From: Arthrobacter sp. MMS18-M83
GTDB taxonomy: Bacteria; Actinomycetota; Actinomycetes; Actinomycetales; Micrococcaceae
Length of the DNA: 64,000 nucleotides
NCBI RefSeq assembly: GCF_026683955.1
Contig: NZ_CP113343.1
Coordinates: 4,154,001 to 4,218,000 of the forward strand
Direction of reading: 5' to 3'
Shown: one piece after another, positions 7,874 through 17,341 of the stretch
Layout of the letters: each line of letters opens with the position of its first letter
How positions within the stretch are numbered: the stretch's first letter is position 1
Translations under genes and position numbers: made by a program
The notes under the pieces: model-generated
Told to the model about the DNA's origin: nothing
Seen by the model: only the letters and a program-made list of their open reading frames with translations
Databases searched by the model: none

Positions 7874-9355
7874 GTGCAGAATAGCGACGCAGCCTCACCC
7901 CTTGCTCCCGAGTGGCTCGCAGTACCGGAGGACATGAACGCGCTTCACGCGCCGATGTGGGCGGAAGACGTCCAGAGGAACGACGACGGCGAACTCGCCA
8001 TCGATGGCGTTCCCGTCAGCGAGCTCAAGGCGCAGTTCGGCACCCCGCTGTTCGTGATGAGCGAAGGCGATTTCCGTGCCCGTGCCCGCTCCTTCAAGGA
8101 TGCCTTCGACGCAGCATTCGACGACATCTGCGGGGGAGTGGACGTTTACTACGCCGGAAAGTCCTTCCTCTGCACTGCCGTGGCTAACTGGGTGGCCGAG
8201 GAAGGCCTGCGCCTGGACACCTGCTCCGGCGGAGAACTCGCCGTCGCCGCGCGCGCCGGCATCAGCGGCGCCAATTTGGGCCTGCACGGCAACAACAAGT
8301 CCGACGCCGAGATCAACCGGGCACTGGACATGAAGCTCGGACGCATTGTGGTGGACAGCCTGGACGAGCTCGAACGGGTGGCCAAGATATCCTCCGGCCG
8401 CGGCGAAACGGCGAAGGTGATGCTGCGGCTGACTCCGGGTGTCCACGCCCACACCCATGAATTCATTGCCACGGCCCACGAGGACCAAAAATTCGGGCTC
8501 TCCATGGCCGAAGACTCCACTGAGGCAGTGGGCCTCTCGGCAGCGGAGGAAGCCGTGGCGGCGGCTACGTCCTACCCCAACGTGGAACTCCTGGGCCTGC
8601 ATTGCCATATCGGTTCGCAGATCTTCGAGCCGGACGGGTTCGCCGTTGCGGCCGAAAAGCTCCTGGGATTCCTTGCCGCAATGCAGGAGAAGTACTCCAT
8701 CGTCTTGCCGGAACTCGACTTGGGCGGTGGCTACGGGATCGCCTATACGCCGGTGGACACCCCGCGCCCGCCAGCCGAAATCGCGCAGGCGATGGCCGCC
8801 GTCGTACGCTCAAAGTGCGCTGAGCTGGGGATTACCTCGCCGCGTATTTCGATTGAGCCCGGCCGCGCGATCGTGGGCACCAGCACCTTCACCTTGTACG
8901 AGGTCGGGACGCTTAAGACCGTGCGCGTGGATGCACCGGCAGACGCGCCTGTAGATGCCGAGGGCAAAGAAAACGTTACGTTCCCGCGTCGCTATGTGTC
9001 GGTGGACGGTGGCATGAGCGACAACGCCCGTCCGGTGCTGTACGACGCGGATTATTCGGCCATTATCGCCTCGCGCGCCTCGGGTGCCGTCCCGCAACTG
9101 TCCCGAGTAGTGGGCAAACATTGCGAGAGCGGCGACATAGTTGTTAGAGATGTATATCTGCCCGAAGACGTGGCAGCCGGTGATCTGCTCGCTGTACCGG
9201 GAACCGGCGCTTACTGCTGGGCCCTCTCAAGCAACTACAACTATCTGGCCAGGCCTGGCGTTGTCGCTGTGCGCAATGGATCCGCCCGGCTGATCGTCCG
9301 CGGGGAAACCGAAGAAGATCTCTTGAACCGCGACATGGGAGTGGCGAATGTCTGA
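7874..9355 (+). CDS. lysA: diaminopimelate decarboxylase
   Basis: This 493-residue PLP enzyme of the fold-III alanine-racemase/ornithine-decarboxylase type catalyses the last step of lysine synthesis (meso-diaminopimelate to L-lysine). Visible elements are the PLP lysine in VYYAGKSFLC, the phosphate-binding LDLGGGYGIAY, EPGRAIV and the C-terminal active-site GKHCESGD. Compared with typical LysA (about 420-450 residues) it carries an N-terminal extension and an insertion around VDAPADAPVDAEGKENV, as in other actinobacteria. It starts with GTG and overlaps hom by 8 nt. Confidence 0.96.
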   Translation: MQNSDAASPLAPEWLAVPEDMNALHAPMWAEDVQRNDDGELAIDGVPVSELKAQFGTPLFVMSEGDFRARARSFKDAFDAAFDDICGGVDVYYAGKSFLCTAVANWVAEEGLRLDTCSGGELAVAARAGISGANLGLHGNNKSDAEINRALDMKLGRIVVDSLDELERVAKISSGRGETAKVMLRLTPGVHAHTHEFIATAHEDQKFGLSMAEDSTEAVGLSAAEEAVAAATSYPNVELLGLHCHIGSQIFEPDGFAVAAEKLLGFLAAMQEKYSIVLPELDLGGGYGIAYTPVDTPRPPAEIAQAMAAVVRSKCAELGITSPRISIEPGRAIVGTSTFTLYEVGTLKTVRVDAPADAPVDAEGKENVTFPRRYVSVDGGMSDNARPVLYDADYSAIIASRASGAVPQLSRVVGKHCESGDIVVRDVYLPEDVAAGDLLAVPGTGAYCWALSSNYNYLARPGVVAVRNGSARLIVRGETEEDLLNRDMGVANV

Positions 9356-10670
9356 AGTGCGAACCCTGAAGGTGGCCCTGCTGGGCTGTGGCAACGTGGG
9401 AGCCCAGGTAGCGCGGATTCTCCTTGACGACGCCGACGCCCTTGCGGCCCGCACCGGCGCACGCTTGGAGCTGTCCGGCATCGCCGTGCGCAACATCGAT
9501 TCAAAGCGCGACGTCGAACTGCCGCGCGAGCTGTTCACCACCGATGCCGACACCCTGGTCAAGGACGCGGATCTGGTGATCGAGCTCATGGGCGGCATTG
9601 AGCCGGCCCGGTCGCTCATCCTGGCTGCCATGCAAAACGGCGCCTGCGTGGTCACCGGCAACAAGGCCCTGCTGGCGCAGGACGGTCCCACACTTTACGA
9701 AGAGGCTGACAAGGCCGGCGTCCAGCTCTCCTACGAAGCGGCCGTCGCCGGAGCCATTCCGATCCTGCGCCCCATCCGCGACAGCCTCTCCGGCGACCGC
9801 ATCACCCGGGTCCTTGGCATCGTCAACGGCACCACCAACTTCATCCTCGACCAAATGGACAGCACCGGTGCACAGTTCGCCGACGCCTTGGCCGAGGCCC
9901 AACGCCTTGGTTACGCGGAAGCCGACCCCACCGCCGACATCGAAGGCCACGACGCCGCAGCCAAGGCTGCCATCCTCGCGTCACTGTCCTTCCACACGCG
10001 TTTTGCGCTCGAGGACGTCTACTGCGAAGGCATCACCAAGGTCAGTGCAGCAGACATTGCCGCCGCGAAGGAAGCAGGCTTCGTCATCAAGCTGCTCGCC
10101 ATCGCCGAGAAGATCGAGAGTTTGGAGCCCGGTAACGGCGGCGGCATCTCGGTCCGTGTGCACCCCACCCTCCTGCCGCGTGAACACCCGCTTGCGGCCG
10201 TTCGCGGTGCGTTCAACGCAGTCTTCATCGAAGCCGAAAATGCCGGTGAGTTGATGTTCTACGGCCAGGGCGCCGGCGGAACCCCGACGGCGTCTGCAGT
10301 GTTGGGCGACCTCGTGTCGGCTGCCCGCCGCGTGGTGCTGGGAGGTCCGGGTCGAACCGAGACCACCACCGGCCACGTGCCCGCGTTGTCGATTGATGCC
10401 TCGACCACCAGCTACTACATAGGCCTCGACGTCGCCGACCAGGCCGGTGTGCTGGCCCGGATCACCCATATCTTTGCGGAGCACGGCGTATCCATCGAAA
10501 TCATGCGCCAGACGATCCACCGTGATGCCGCCTCGAACGTTGAGTCGGCTGAGCTGAAGATTGTCACTCACCGCGCATCCGAAGCCGCACTCGCGGCAAC
10601 CGTCGAGGCCATCAAGGGCCTGGACGTCATCAATTCTGTGACATCCGTCCTGCGGGTAGAAGGGGTCTAA
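9348..10670 (+). CDS. hom: homoserine dehydrogenase
   Basis: This 440-residue enzyme reduces aspartate semialdehyde to homoserine, the branch point towards threonine and methionine. An N-terminal Rossmann domain begins VALLGCGNVGAQVA. The catalytic part contains EAAVAGAIPILRPIRDSL and NGTTNFIL. A C-terminal ACT domain (about 355-440, YYIGLDVADQAGVLARI) gives allosteric control, usually by threonine. The ATG overlaps the lysA end by 8 nt, and thrC begins directly after the stop, so translation is probably coupled. Confidence 0.97.
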   Translation: MSEVRTLKVALLGCGNVGAQVARILLDDADALAARTGARLELSGIAVRNIDSKRDVELPRELFTTDADTLVKDADLVIELMGGIEPARSLILAAMQNGACVVTGNKALLAQDGPTLYEEADKAGVQLSYEAAVAGAIPILRPIRDSLSGDRITRVLGIVNGTTNFILDQMDSTGAQFADALAEAQRLGYAEADPTADIEGHDAAAKAAILASLSFHTRFALEDVYCEGITKVSAADIAAAKEAGFVIKLLAIAEKIESLEPGNGGGISVRVHPTLLPREHPLAAVRGAFNAVFIEAENAGELMFYGQGAGGTPTASAVLGDLVSAARRVVLGGPGRTETTTGHVPALSIDASTTSYYIGLDVADQAGVLARITHIFAEHGVSIEIMRQTIHRDAASNVESAELKIVTHRASEAALAATVEAIKGLDVINSVTSVLRVEGV

Positions 10671-11777
10671 GTGGCTCACCAATGGCGCGGAGTAATCCGC
10701 GAATACGCTGATCGTTTGCCTGTAACGGAAGCCACGAAGGTCATTACCCTCGGTGAGGGCGGAACACCGCTCGTCCACGCGCAGAAGCTCTCCGAGCTCA
10801 CCGGATCCACCGTGTACTTGAAGGTGGAGGGCATGAACCCCACCGGGTCCTTCAAGGACCGCGGAATGACCATGGCCATGACGGCAGCTGTCGAAGCAGG
10901 CGCAAAGGCCGTTGTCTGTGCCTCTACGGGCAACACCTCGGCTTCGGCCGCCGCGTACGCCACGGCCGCCGGGCTGAAGTGCGCCGTGCTGGTTCCCGAA
11001 GGAAAGATCTCCATGGGCAAGCTCAGCCAAGCGATCGCACATGGCGCCACGCTCCTCCAAGTGGATGGTAACTTCGACAACTGCTTGGACATCGCCCGCA
11101 AGCTCGGTGAGTCCTATCCGGTGTTCCTCGTCAACTCGGTCAACCCCGCCCGTATCCAGGGCCAAAAGACCGGTGCTTTCGAAATCGTCGACGCCCTCGG
11201 CGACGCTCCGGACATCCACGTCCTGCCGGTGGGCAACGCAGGCAACATCAGCGCGTACTGGAAGGGCTACAAGGAGTACTCGGCGCCCTTCGAGTCCGCA
11301 ACCGCCGGTACGCTTCCCGCCGTCTCCACCAAAACGCCAGCCATGTGGGGCTTCCAAGCCGCAGGTGCGGCACCGTTCGTGGCGGGCCACCCCATCACTG
11401 AACCGGATACCATCGCCACGGCCATCCGCATTGGCAACCCGGCATCCTGGGATACGGCCATCGCGGCACGTGATGAATCCGGTGGCTTCATCGACGCCGT
11501 GACCGACGAGGAAATCCTCGACGCACACCGCTGGCTTTCCGCCAAGGAAGGCGTTTTCGTCGAACCGGGCTCCGCGGCGGGCGTCGCCGGGCTCATCAAA
11601 AAGCACGCCGCAGGCGAAGTTCCCACCGGAAAGACCATCGTCATCACGGTCACCGGACACGGACTCAAGGACCCGCAGTGGGCCCTCCGTACCGAAGACG
11701 GCAATGAAGTCCAGCCCGTCAAGGTACCGAACGACGTCGTGACTGTGGCAGCTGAACTGGGACTGGAAGAAAACTAA
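10671..11777 (+). CDS. thrC: threonine synthase
   Basis: This 368-residue PLP-dependent fold-II enzyme converts O-phosphohomoserine to threonine. The PLP lysine is K62 in [26 protein letters not shown] and the phosphate-binding [16 protein letters not shown] are also visible. The GTG start abuts the hom TAA, and thrB follows 2 nt after the stop. Length fits the short actinobacterial ThrC class. Confidence 0.97.
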   Translation: MAHQWRGVIREYADRLPVTEATKVITLGEGGTPLVHAQKLSELTGSTVYLKVEGMNPTGSFKDRGMTMAMTAAVEAGAKAVVCASTGNTSASAAAYATAAGLKCAVLVPEGKISMGKLSQAIAHGATLLQVDGNFDNCLDIARKLGESYPVFLVNSVNPARIQGQKTGAFEIVDALGDAPDIHVLPVGNAGNISAYWKGYKEYSAPFESATAGTLPAVSTKTPAMWGFQAAGAAPFVAGHPITEPDTIATAIRIGNPASWDTAIAARDESGGFIDAVTDEEILDAHRWLSAKEGVFVEPGSAAGVAGLIKKHAAGEVPTGKTIVITVTGHGLKDPQWALRTEDGNEVQPVKVPNDVVTVAAELGLEEN

Positions 11778-11779
11778 AA

Positions 11780-12754
11780 GTGGAAACCACGCAGCCCACC
11801 GCGACCGGACTTGAGCTTGTCGCGGCAGGCCAGCAGCTGACCGTCAGGGTCCCGGGCACCAGCGCCAACCTGGGCCCCGGCTACGACAGCCTCGGCCTGG
11901 CATTGTCGATCTACGACACCCTGACCGTCGAAACGCTCACCACCGGAGAGCTCGAGTTCGAGCTTTCCGGTGAGGGGGCCGACAGTCTTCCACGTGATGC
12001 CAGCCACCTCGTGGTTCGCGCCATCAACACGGCCCTGGAACGCCTCGGCTTCCGGCACAATGGCCTGAAGATCACCGCGGACAACGTCAACCCGCACGGC
12101 CGCGGACTCGGTTCCTCGGCATCTGCAGTGGTTGCGGCCGTTACTGCAGCCAACGCCTTGGTGCCCGAATCCGCACAACGCGACCGTGAGTGGATCCTGC
12201 AACTCACGAGCGAGATGGAAGGCCACCCAGACAACGTCGCACCGGCGATTTTCGGCGGACTGGCCTTGTCATGGCAGGACAGCGAGCAGTACAGCAGCAC
12301 CCGTGCTGAAGTGGTTCCGTCCGTCATCCCCATCGTCGCCGTTCCAGACTACGAACTGTCCACCGAGACAGCCCGCGGATTGCTCCCGGCTTCCATCGGC
12401 CACCATGCCGCCGCCATGAACTCCGGACGCGCCGCGCTCTTAATCCACGCCTTGACTACGCAGCCCCGTTTCCTGCTTCCCGGAACTGAGGACTACCTGC
12501 ACCAGAGCTACCGCGCAGAGGCCATGCGGCCTAGCGCGGCACTGATTGCGGCATTGCGGTCTGCAGGCCATGCCGCGGTTGTTTCCGGCGCAGGGCCCAC
12601 GGTTCTGGCATTGGCAAACGGCGCGGACGAGGCAGAAGCGATTACGGAATTCATTGCCTCTTTCACTGCGGACAACACACCGGACGTTTCTTGGCGCGTG
12701 ATGACACTGGCAGTGGACGTTGAAGGTGCTAGAGTGGACTTGCACCGGCGGTAG
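11780..12754 (+). CDS. thrB: homoserine kinase
   Basis: This 324-residue GHMP-family kinase makes O-phosphohomoserine for ThrC. The N terminus contains VRVPGTSANLGPGYDSLG, the ATP-binding GHMP motif is GRGLGSSASAVVAA, and a late glycine-rich VVSGAGPTVLAL closes the fold. Its GTG start lies 2 nt after thrC. It is the last gene of the aspartate-family block, and a 301-nt spacer then precedes rho. Confidence 0.97.
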   Translation: METTQPTATGLELVAAGQQLTVRVPGTSANLGPGYDSLGLALSIYDTLTVETLTTGELEFELSGEGADSLPRDASHLVVRAINTALERLGFRHNGLKITADNVNPHGRGLGSSASAVVAAVTAANALVPESAQRDREWILQLTSEMEGHPDNVAPAIFGGLALSWQDSEQYSSTRAEVVPSVIPIVAVPDYELSTETARGLLPASIGHHAAAMNSGRAALLIHALTTQPRFLLPGTEDYLHQSYRAEAMRPSAALIAALRSAGHAAVVSGAGPTVLALANGADEAEAITEFIASFTADNTPDVSWRVMTLAVDVEGARVDLHRR

Positions 12755-13055
12755 AACCGCGGGCAGTTCCCTGACATTGGATCCCGGCATAACGCCGTTC
12801 CCGTCTCCTACTGTGTCGAAGTCTGCCGGTGCCGTCTCCTTATCGGCCTGTCGCAGGTGCCACAGAACCCTTTCTGTTACCCGGACCGTCAGCCCGCGCC
12901 CCGCCCGCCGGAGCATCGAAGACGTATCAGTATCCGGCCCTGCTGAAACTAAACCGGCAAGACCGAAATCACGGCTGCAGATCTGAACTGCAGTCCAGAA
13001 CAAATCATCGCGTCCAGCTCTAGGTCTGGACGCCGTCGAGGGGGAAGGATCCTTC
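12755..13055 (+). promoter_or_regulatory. rho leader / intergenic region with a hairpin before the start
   Basis: This 301-nt non-coding stretch must hold the rho promoter and leader. A 7-bp hairpin, CGTCCAG (13011-13017) with CTGGACG (13026-13032), lies about 23 nt before the GTG start, followed by a purine-rich GGGGGAAGGA ribosome site. A long leader fits the autogenous control of rho known in other bacteria. I see no convincing -35/-10 pair and no small ORF of note. Confidence 0.45.
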
Positions 13056-15188
13056 GTGACAGAAACCACTGAGCTGGCTTCAGCTGTGGACACAACATCT
13101 TCTGCAGCTGAATCAACGGCCGCAACCGCCAAGAGCAGCGGCCTTGCAGGCCTCAAGCTCGCGCAGCTCCAGGCTCTCGCCAGTCAGCTGGGCATTTCGG
13201 GCGGATCCCGGATGCGCAAGGGGGACTTGGTTTCGGCTATCTCAGCCCACCGTGCCGGTGCAACCACCAGCAAGGCTCCTGCGGCGACCAAAGCCGTAGC
13301 ACCAAAGGCCTCGCCTGCAGCAGCAACAGTTGAAGACGCTGCCGCACCTGCCGCAGTATCCACCGAAGCTCCTGCGCAGGAAGGCACCCGGGCACGTGGC
13401 CGTGGCCGAAGCCGCCGCGCCACGAGCGACGGCGTCGTTGCCGCTCCTGCTGCCACGGAAACCGTGGAGGCTCCCGCCCCTGCCGCCGAGGCTCCTGCTG
13501 CTCCTGTAGCCGAAGCAAGCGAGGCCGTCGGCGAACGCCGCCAGCCGCGCACGCGCAATCGTCGTCGCGGCGAGGTGGCCGCAGCTCCTGCCGAGGCCGG
13601 AGAAGCCAGCGAGACCCGTGCGGCCGAGCAGCCCCAGGCTGAACAGCCCCGCGTGGAACAGCCCCGCGTGGAACAGCCCCGCGTGGAACAGCGCCAAACC
13701 GAACAGCGTCAGGCCGATCAGCGTCAGGCCGCGCCGCGCCAGGGTGAGCAGGCTTCGGCCGAAGCCGGCGAACCCGCCCAGCGCGATCGCCGCGACAACA
13801 CCCGTACGCGGCGCGAAGACACTAACGACGGCGATGACACCGGCAACCGCCGCAATCGTCGCAACCGCCGCGACCGCAACGATCGTCCGGGTCCGCAGGA
13901 CAACCGTGACGGCCGCGACAACCGCGAAGGAAACACCCGCAGCGACCGCTTCCGCGACCGCAACGAACGCCGTCGCGGCCGCGGCCAAGGCCCTGACGTC
14001 GACGACGTCGAGGTCACCGAGGATGACGTCCTTCTGCCCGTTGCCGGCATCTTGGATGTGCTGGAGAACTACGCGTTCATCCGCACTTCCGGTTACCTGC
14101 CCGGTGCCAACGACGTTTATGTGTCCCTCGCCCAGGTCAAGAAGTACAACCTGCGCAAGGGCGACGCCGTGGTCGGCGCAATCCGCGCTCCGCGCGACGG
14201 CGAAGACCGCAGCCAGCAGTCCGCACGCCAGAAATTCAACGCGCTTGTCCGCGTCACGTCGGTCAACGGCAAGACACCGGAAGAGCTCAAGGACCGCGTC
14301 GAATTCGCCAAGCTCGTCCCGCTGTACCCGTCCGAGCGCCTGCGCCTCGAGACGGATCCCAAGAAGATCGGCCCGCGTGTCATCGACCTCGTGGCCCCGA
14401 TTGGCAAGGGCCAGCGCGGCCTGATTGTCTCCCCGCCCAAGGCTGGCAAGACGCTCATCCTGCAGTCCATCGCCAACGCGATCACCACCAACAACCCTGA
14501 GGTCCACCTCATGATGGTGCTGGTTGACGAACGTCCCGAAGAAGTCACGGACATGCAGCGCACCGTCAAGGGTGAGGTCATTGCCTCCACTTTCGACCGT
14601 CCGGCCGATGACCACACCACGGTTGCCGAGCTCTCCATCGAACGCGCCAAGCGCCTCGTGGAAATGGGCATGGACGTGGTGGTCCTCCTGGACTCCATGA
14701 CCCGCCTGGGCCGAGCCTACAACCTGGCAGCACCGGCCTCCGGCCGCATCCTGTCCGGTGGCGTCGACTCCGCTGCGCTCTACCCGCCGAAGCGCTTCTT
14801 CGGTGCTGCGCGCAACATCGAAAACGGTGGCTCGCTGACCATTCTGGCAACCGCGCTCGTTGAGACCGGTTCCAAGATGGACGAGGTCATCTTCGAAGAG
14901 TTCAAGGGCACGGGCAACATGGAGCTCCGCCTGTCCCGCCAGCTCGCGGACAAGCGCATCTTCCCGGCTGTGGACGTCAACGCTTCGGGTACCCGTCGCG
15001 AAGAGAACCTGCTCTCGGCCGAAGAAGTCAAGATCATGTGGAAGCTGCGCCGTGTCCTGTCCGGACTCGAGACCCAGCAAAGCCTTGAACTCCTGACCAA
15101 CAAGATCCGGGAGACCGGGAGCAATGTCGAGTTCCTGATGCAGGTACAGAAGACGACTCTTGGAGCTAAGTCGGATAACGACAAGTAG
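13056..15188 (+). CDS. rho: transcription termination factor Rho
   Basis: This is a 710-residue hexameric RNA helicase/ATPase for Rho-dependent termination. A Rho_N helical domain spans about 30-66. A long insertion follows, first Ala/Pro-rich, then Gln/Glu repeats (191-225), then Arg/Asp/Asn-rich to about 320. The cold-shock-like primary RNA-binding domain starts near 325 (LLPVAGILDVLENYAFIRT). The ATPase has Walker A PPKAGKT near 459 and a later LLDSMTRLGRAYN. The large size compared with about 420 residues in E. coli comes from the inserted polar region, typical of high-GC actinobacteria. GTG start with strong purine-rich RBS. Confidence 0.97.
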   Translation: MTETTELASAVDTTSSAAESTAATAKSSGLAGLKLAQLQALASQLGISGGSRMRKGDLVSAISAHRAGATTSKAPAATKAVAPKASPAAATVEDAAAPAAVSTEAPAQEGTRARGRGRSRRATSDGVVAAPAATETVEAPAPAAEAPAAPVAEASEAVGERRQPRTRNRRRGEVAAAPAEAGEASETRAAEQPQAEQPRVEQPRVEQPRVEQRQTEQRQADQRQAAPRQGEQASAEAGEPAQRDRRDNTRTRREDTNDGDDTGNRRNRRNRRDRNDRPGPQDNRDGRDNREGNTRSDRFRDRNERRRGRGQGPDVDDVEVTEDDVLLPVAGILDVLENYAFIRTSGYLPGANDVYVSLAQVKKYNLRKGDAVVGAIRAPRDGEDRSQQSARQKFNALVRVTSVNGKTPEELKDRVEFAKLVPLYPSERLRLETDPKKIGPRVIDLVAPIGKGQRGLIVSPPKAGKTLILQSIANAITTNNPEVHLMMVLVDERPEEVTDMQRTVKGEVIASTFDRPADDHTTVAELSIERAKRLVEMGMDVVVLLDSMTRLGRAYNLAAPASGRILSGGVDSAALYPPKRFFGAARNIENGGSLTILATALVETGSKMDEVIFEEFKGTGNMELRLSRQLADKRIFPAVDVNASGTRREENLLSAEEVKIMWKLRRVLSGLETQQSLELLTNKIRETGSNVEFLMQVQKTTLGAKSDNDK
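13626..13730 (+). repeat. 15-bp in-frame tandem repeat (7 units) inside rho
   Basis: Seven consecutive 15-bp units encode EQPQA, EQPRV (three times), EQRQT, EQRQA and DQRQA. The three EQPRV units at 13641-13685 are identical in DNA sequence (GAACAGCCCCGCGTG). Because units are 15 bp, copy-number change keeps the reading frame. Confidence 0.9.
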
Positions 15189-15261
15189 CTGTTTTAGGGG
15201 CGGGCGCTGGTTCGTTCGTGCGGTTGTTGCCGCGCGGATGTTCCGCCCCGCCCCTTCGCGT

Positions 15262-15328
15262 TGCAACGCGGGGTCAGATACGGCCCATCCAGGCCCTCGG
15301 CATGGGCCGCAAGTGACCCCGCGTTGCA
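15262..15328. repeat. intergenic palindromic repeat between rho and prfA
   Basis: A perfect 15-bp inverted repeat, TGCAACGCGGGGTCA (15262-15276) with its complement at 15314-15328, encloses a nested 7-bp pair GGCCCAT/ATGGGCC (15282-15288, 15302-15308). The element can fold into one extended hairpin. I recall this outer motif as a dispersed element in Arthrobacter genomes. Only one copy is seen in this window. Confidence 0.7.
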
Positions 15329-15364
15329 GTTATTAGACTTGTACAAGTCGAAAGAGGTTTTGAA

Positions 15365-16438
15365 ATGTTTGAGTCCGTACAGGGATTGCTTGATGAGCAT
15401 GCTGCTATTCAGGCGCAGTTGAGTGATCCTGCTGTTTATGCCGACCAGTCCATGGCCCGCAAGTTGGGGCGGCGTTCTGCCCAGTTGCAGGGCATCGTGG
15501 AGGCTTACAACCGTTGGCGCGGGCTCATGGACGATCTTGAGGCGGCCAAGGAAATGGCTTCCGAGGATGCCGAATTTGCTGCCGAGGTCGGCGAGATTGA
15601 GGCGAAGCTTCCGGCAGCCCAGGAGAAATTGCGCCGGCTGCTGATTCCTCGCGATCCCGACGACGCCCGCAACGTCATTCTTGAGGTCAAGGGTGGTGAA
15701 GGCGGCGACGAAGCTGCCCTCTTCGCCGGGGACCTGTTGCGCATGTACATGCGTTATGCGGAGTCGCGTGGCTGGAAGACTGAGCTCATCTCGGCCACGG
15801 AATCCGATCTGGGTGGTTACAAGGACGTCCAGATGGCCGTCAAGGGCAACTCGAACGATCCCGCTGAAGGCGTGTATGCCCGGCTGAAGTTCGAAGGCGG
15901 CGTGCACCGCGTCCAGCGTGTTCCCGTTACCGAGTCCCAAGGCCGTATTCACACCTCTGCGGCAGGTGTTCTGGTGCTCCCGGAAGTGGATGAGCCCGAA
16001 GAGCTCGAAATCAACCAGAACGACCTCAAGATCGATGTCTACAGGTCCTCGGGTCCCGGCGGCCAGTCCGTCAACACGACAGACTCCGCAGTCCGCATCA
16101 CCCACCTTCCCACGGGCATCGTGGTGGCAATGCAGAACGAAAAGTCCCAGCTGCAGAACAGGGAAGCCGGCATGCGCGTCCTGCGCGCGCGCATCCTGGC
16201 CCACCAGCAGGAGCAGATCGACGCCGAGAACTCGGCCCAGCGCAAGTCGCAGATCCGCACCATGGACCGTTCGGAGCGCATCCGCACGTACAACTTCCCG
16301 GAAAACCGGATCGCCGACCACCGAACCGGCTACAAGGCCTACAACCTCGACGCCGTCATGAACGGCGACCTGGAGCCGGTCATCCAATCGGCCATCGAGA
16401 TGGACGAACAATCGCGCCTGGATGCCCTGGGCGAGTAA
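15365..16438 (+). CDS. prfA: peptide chain release factor 1
   Basis: This 357-residue class-I release factor reads UAA and UAG. The peptidyl-hydrolysis GGQ motif lies in [16 protein letters not shown], preceded by [18 protein letters not shown]. Length is normal. It has a good Shine-Dalgarno (AAAGAGG) 7 nt before ATG. prmC, encoding the enzyme that methylates the GGQ glutamine, follows 18 nt downstream, so enzyme and substrate are co-expressed. Confidence 0.98.
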   Translation: MFESVQGLLDEHAAIQAQLSDPAVYADQSMARKLGRRSAQLQGIVEAYNRWRGLMDDLEAAKEMASEDAEFAAEVGEIEAKLPAAQEKLRRLLIPRDPDDARNVILEVKGGEGGDEAALFAGDLLRMYMRYAESRGWKTELISATESDLGGYKDVQMAVKGNSNDPAEGVYARLKFEGGVHRVQRVPVTESQGRIHTSAAGVLVLPEVDEPEELEINQNDLKIDVYRSSGPGGQSVNTTDSAVRITHLPTGIVVAMQNEKSQLQNREAGMRVLRARILAHQQEQIDAENSAQRKSQIRTMDRSERIRTYNFPENRIADHRTGYKAYNLDAVMNGDLEPVIQSAIEMDEQSRLDALGE

Positions 16439-16456
16439 CAGCCTGCAAGGAAATTC

Positions 16457-17329
16457 ATGACGCTCTTTCCTGGCCAGAGCCTGGCTGACGCTGTCCGCGA
16501 GGCGACTGCCATCCTGTCCGACGCCGGTGTGCCCACTCCGCGCGTGGACGCCGAGCTCCTCGCCGAACATCTCCTGGGTGTCGGCCTCGGGCGCTTGCGT
16601 GCCATGCTGCTCGGCGATTCGGCCGCACCTGAAGGCTATGCGGACCTGGTGGCGGAGCGTGCCCAGCGTGTTCCGCTCCAGCACATCACCGGGGTCGCGC
16701 ACTTCCGCTACCTCACGCTGGCAGTCGGCCCTGGCGTGTTCATTCCGCGGCCGGAAACGGAATCGGTGGTGCAGTTGGTCATCGACCACCTCCAGGGGCT
16801 CCCGCACCCCAAGGTTGTGGATCTTGGCACCGGTTCCGGTGCTATTGCTGGTTCGATCGCCCACGAAATGCCGGGGGCCGAGGTACACGCCGTCGAATTC
16901 AGCACGTTTGCCCATGCCTGGGCCTCCAGGAACCTGAGGCCCCTCGGTGTGAAGCTCGTGCAGGGCGACCTCCGCAACGCCTTGCCCGAACACAACGGAA
17001 CTTTCGACGTCGTCGTTTCCAATCCGCCTTACATCCCCGCTGAAGCAATTCCGAACGAACCTGAAGTGGCACTACACGATCCGCCCGAGGCGCTGTACGG
17101 CGGGGGAGCGGATGGGATGGAGCTTCCGACGGCGGCTGCCGCCTCGGCTGCCCGGCTCCTCAAGGGCGGCGGCTTCTTCGTGATGGAGCACGCCGAGGTG
17201 CAGGCGGAGTGGATTTCCGAACACCTGAAGGCCGCTGGCTGCTGGATGCAAGTCACTACTCACCGTGATCTCAACGGCAAGGAACGTGCCACGAGTGCGG
17301 TGTTGGCAATCGCTGCCTCCGGGGAATGA
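16457..17329 (+). CDS. prmC: release factor glutamine N5-methyltransferase
   Basis: This 290-residue SAM-dependent methyltransferase modifies the Gln of the GGQ motif of release factors. An N-terminal helical substrate-recognition domain (1-80) precedes a Rossmann methyltransferase domain with VVDLGTGSGAIA (SAM motif I) and the catalytic NPPY in VVSNPPYIP. It has an AAGGAA RBS and sits directly downstream of prfA. Confidence 0.96.
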   Translation: MTLFPGQSLADAVREATAILSDAGVPTPRVDAELLAEHLLGVGLGRLRAMLLGDSAAPEGYADLVAERAQRVPLQHITGVAHFRYLTLAVGPGVFIPRPETESVVQLVIDHLQGLPHPKVVDLGTGSGAIAGSIAHEMPGAEVHAVEFSTFAHAWASRNLRPLGVKLVQGDLRNALPEHNGTFDVVVSNPPYIPAEAIPNEPEVALHDPPEALYGGGADGMELPTAAAASAARLLKGGGFFVMEHAEVQAEWISEHLKAAGCWMQVTTHRDLNGKERATSAVLAIAASGE

Positions 17330-17341
17330 AAGAATAGCGCT

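Noticed and set aside
9981..11660. 559-codon open frame opposite hom/thrC
   Set aside because: Spans two real genes on the other strand and has shadow-type composition.
15189..15260. Rho-gene terminator (AGGGGCGGG with CCCGCCCCT)
   Set aside because: The 9-bp arms at 15196-15204 and 15247-15255 are 42 nt apart with no U-tract, too weak to call.
13242..15266. 674-codon open frame opposite rho
   Set aside because: Shadow of rho caused by high GC at third positions. The composition is repetitive (Val/Ala/Gly-rich) with no family motif, and rho is certain.
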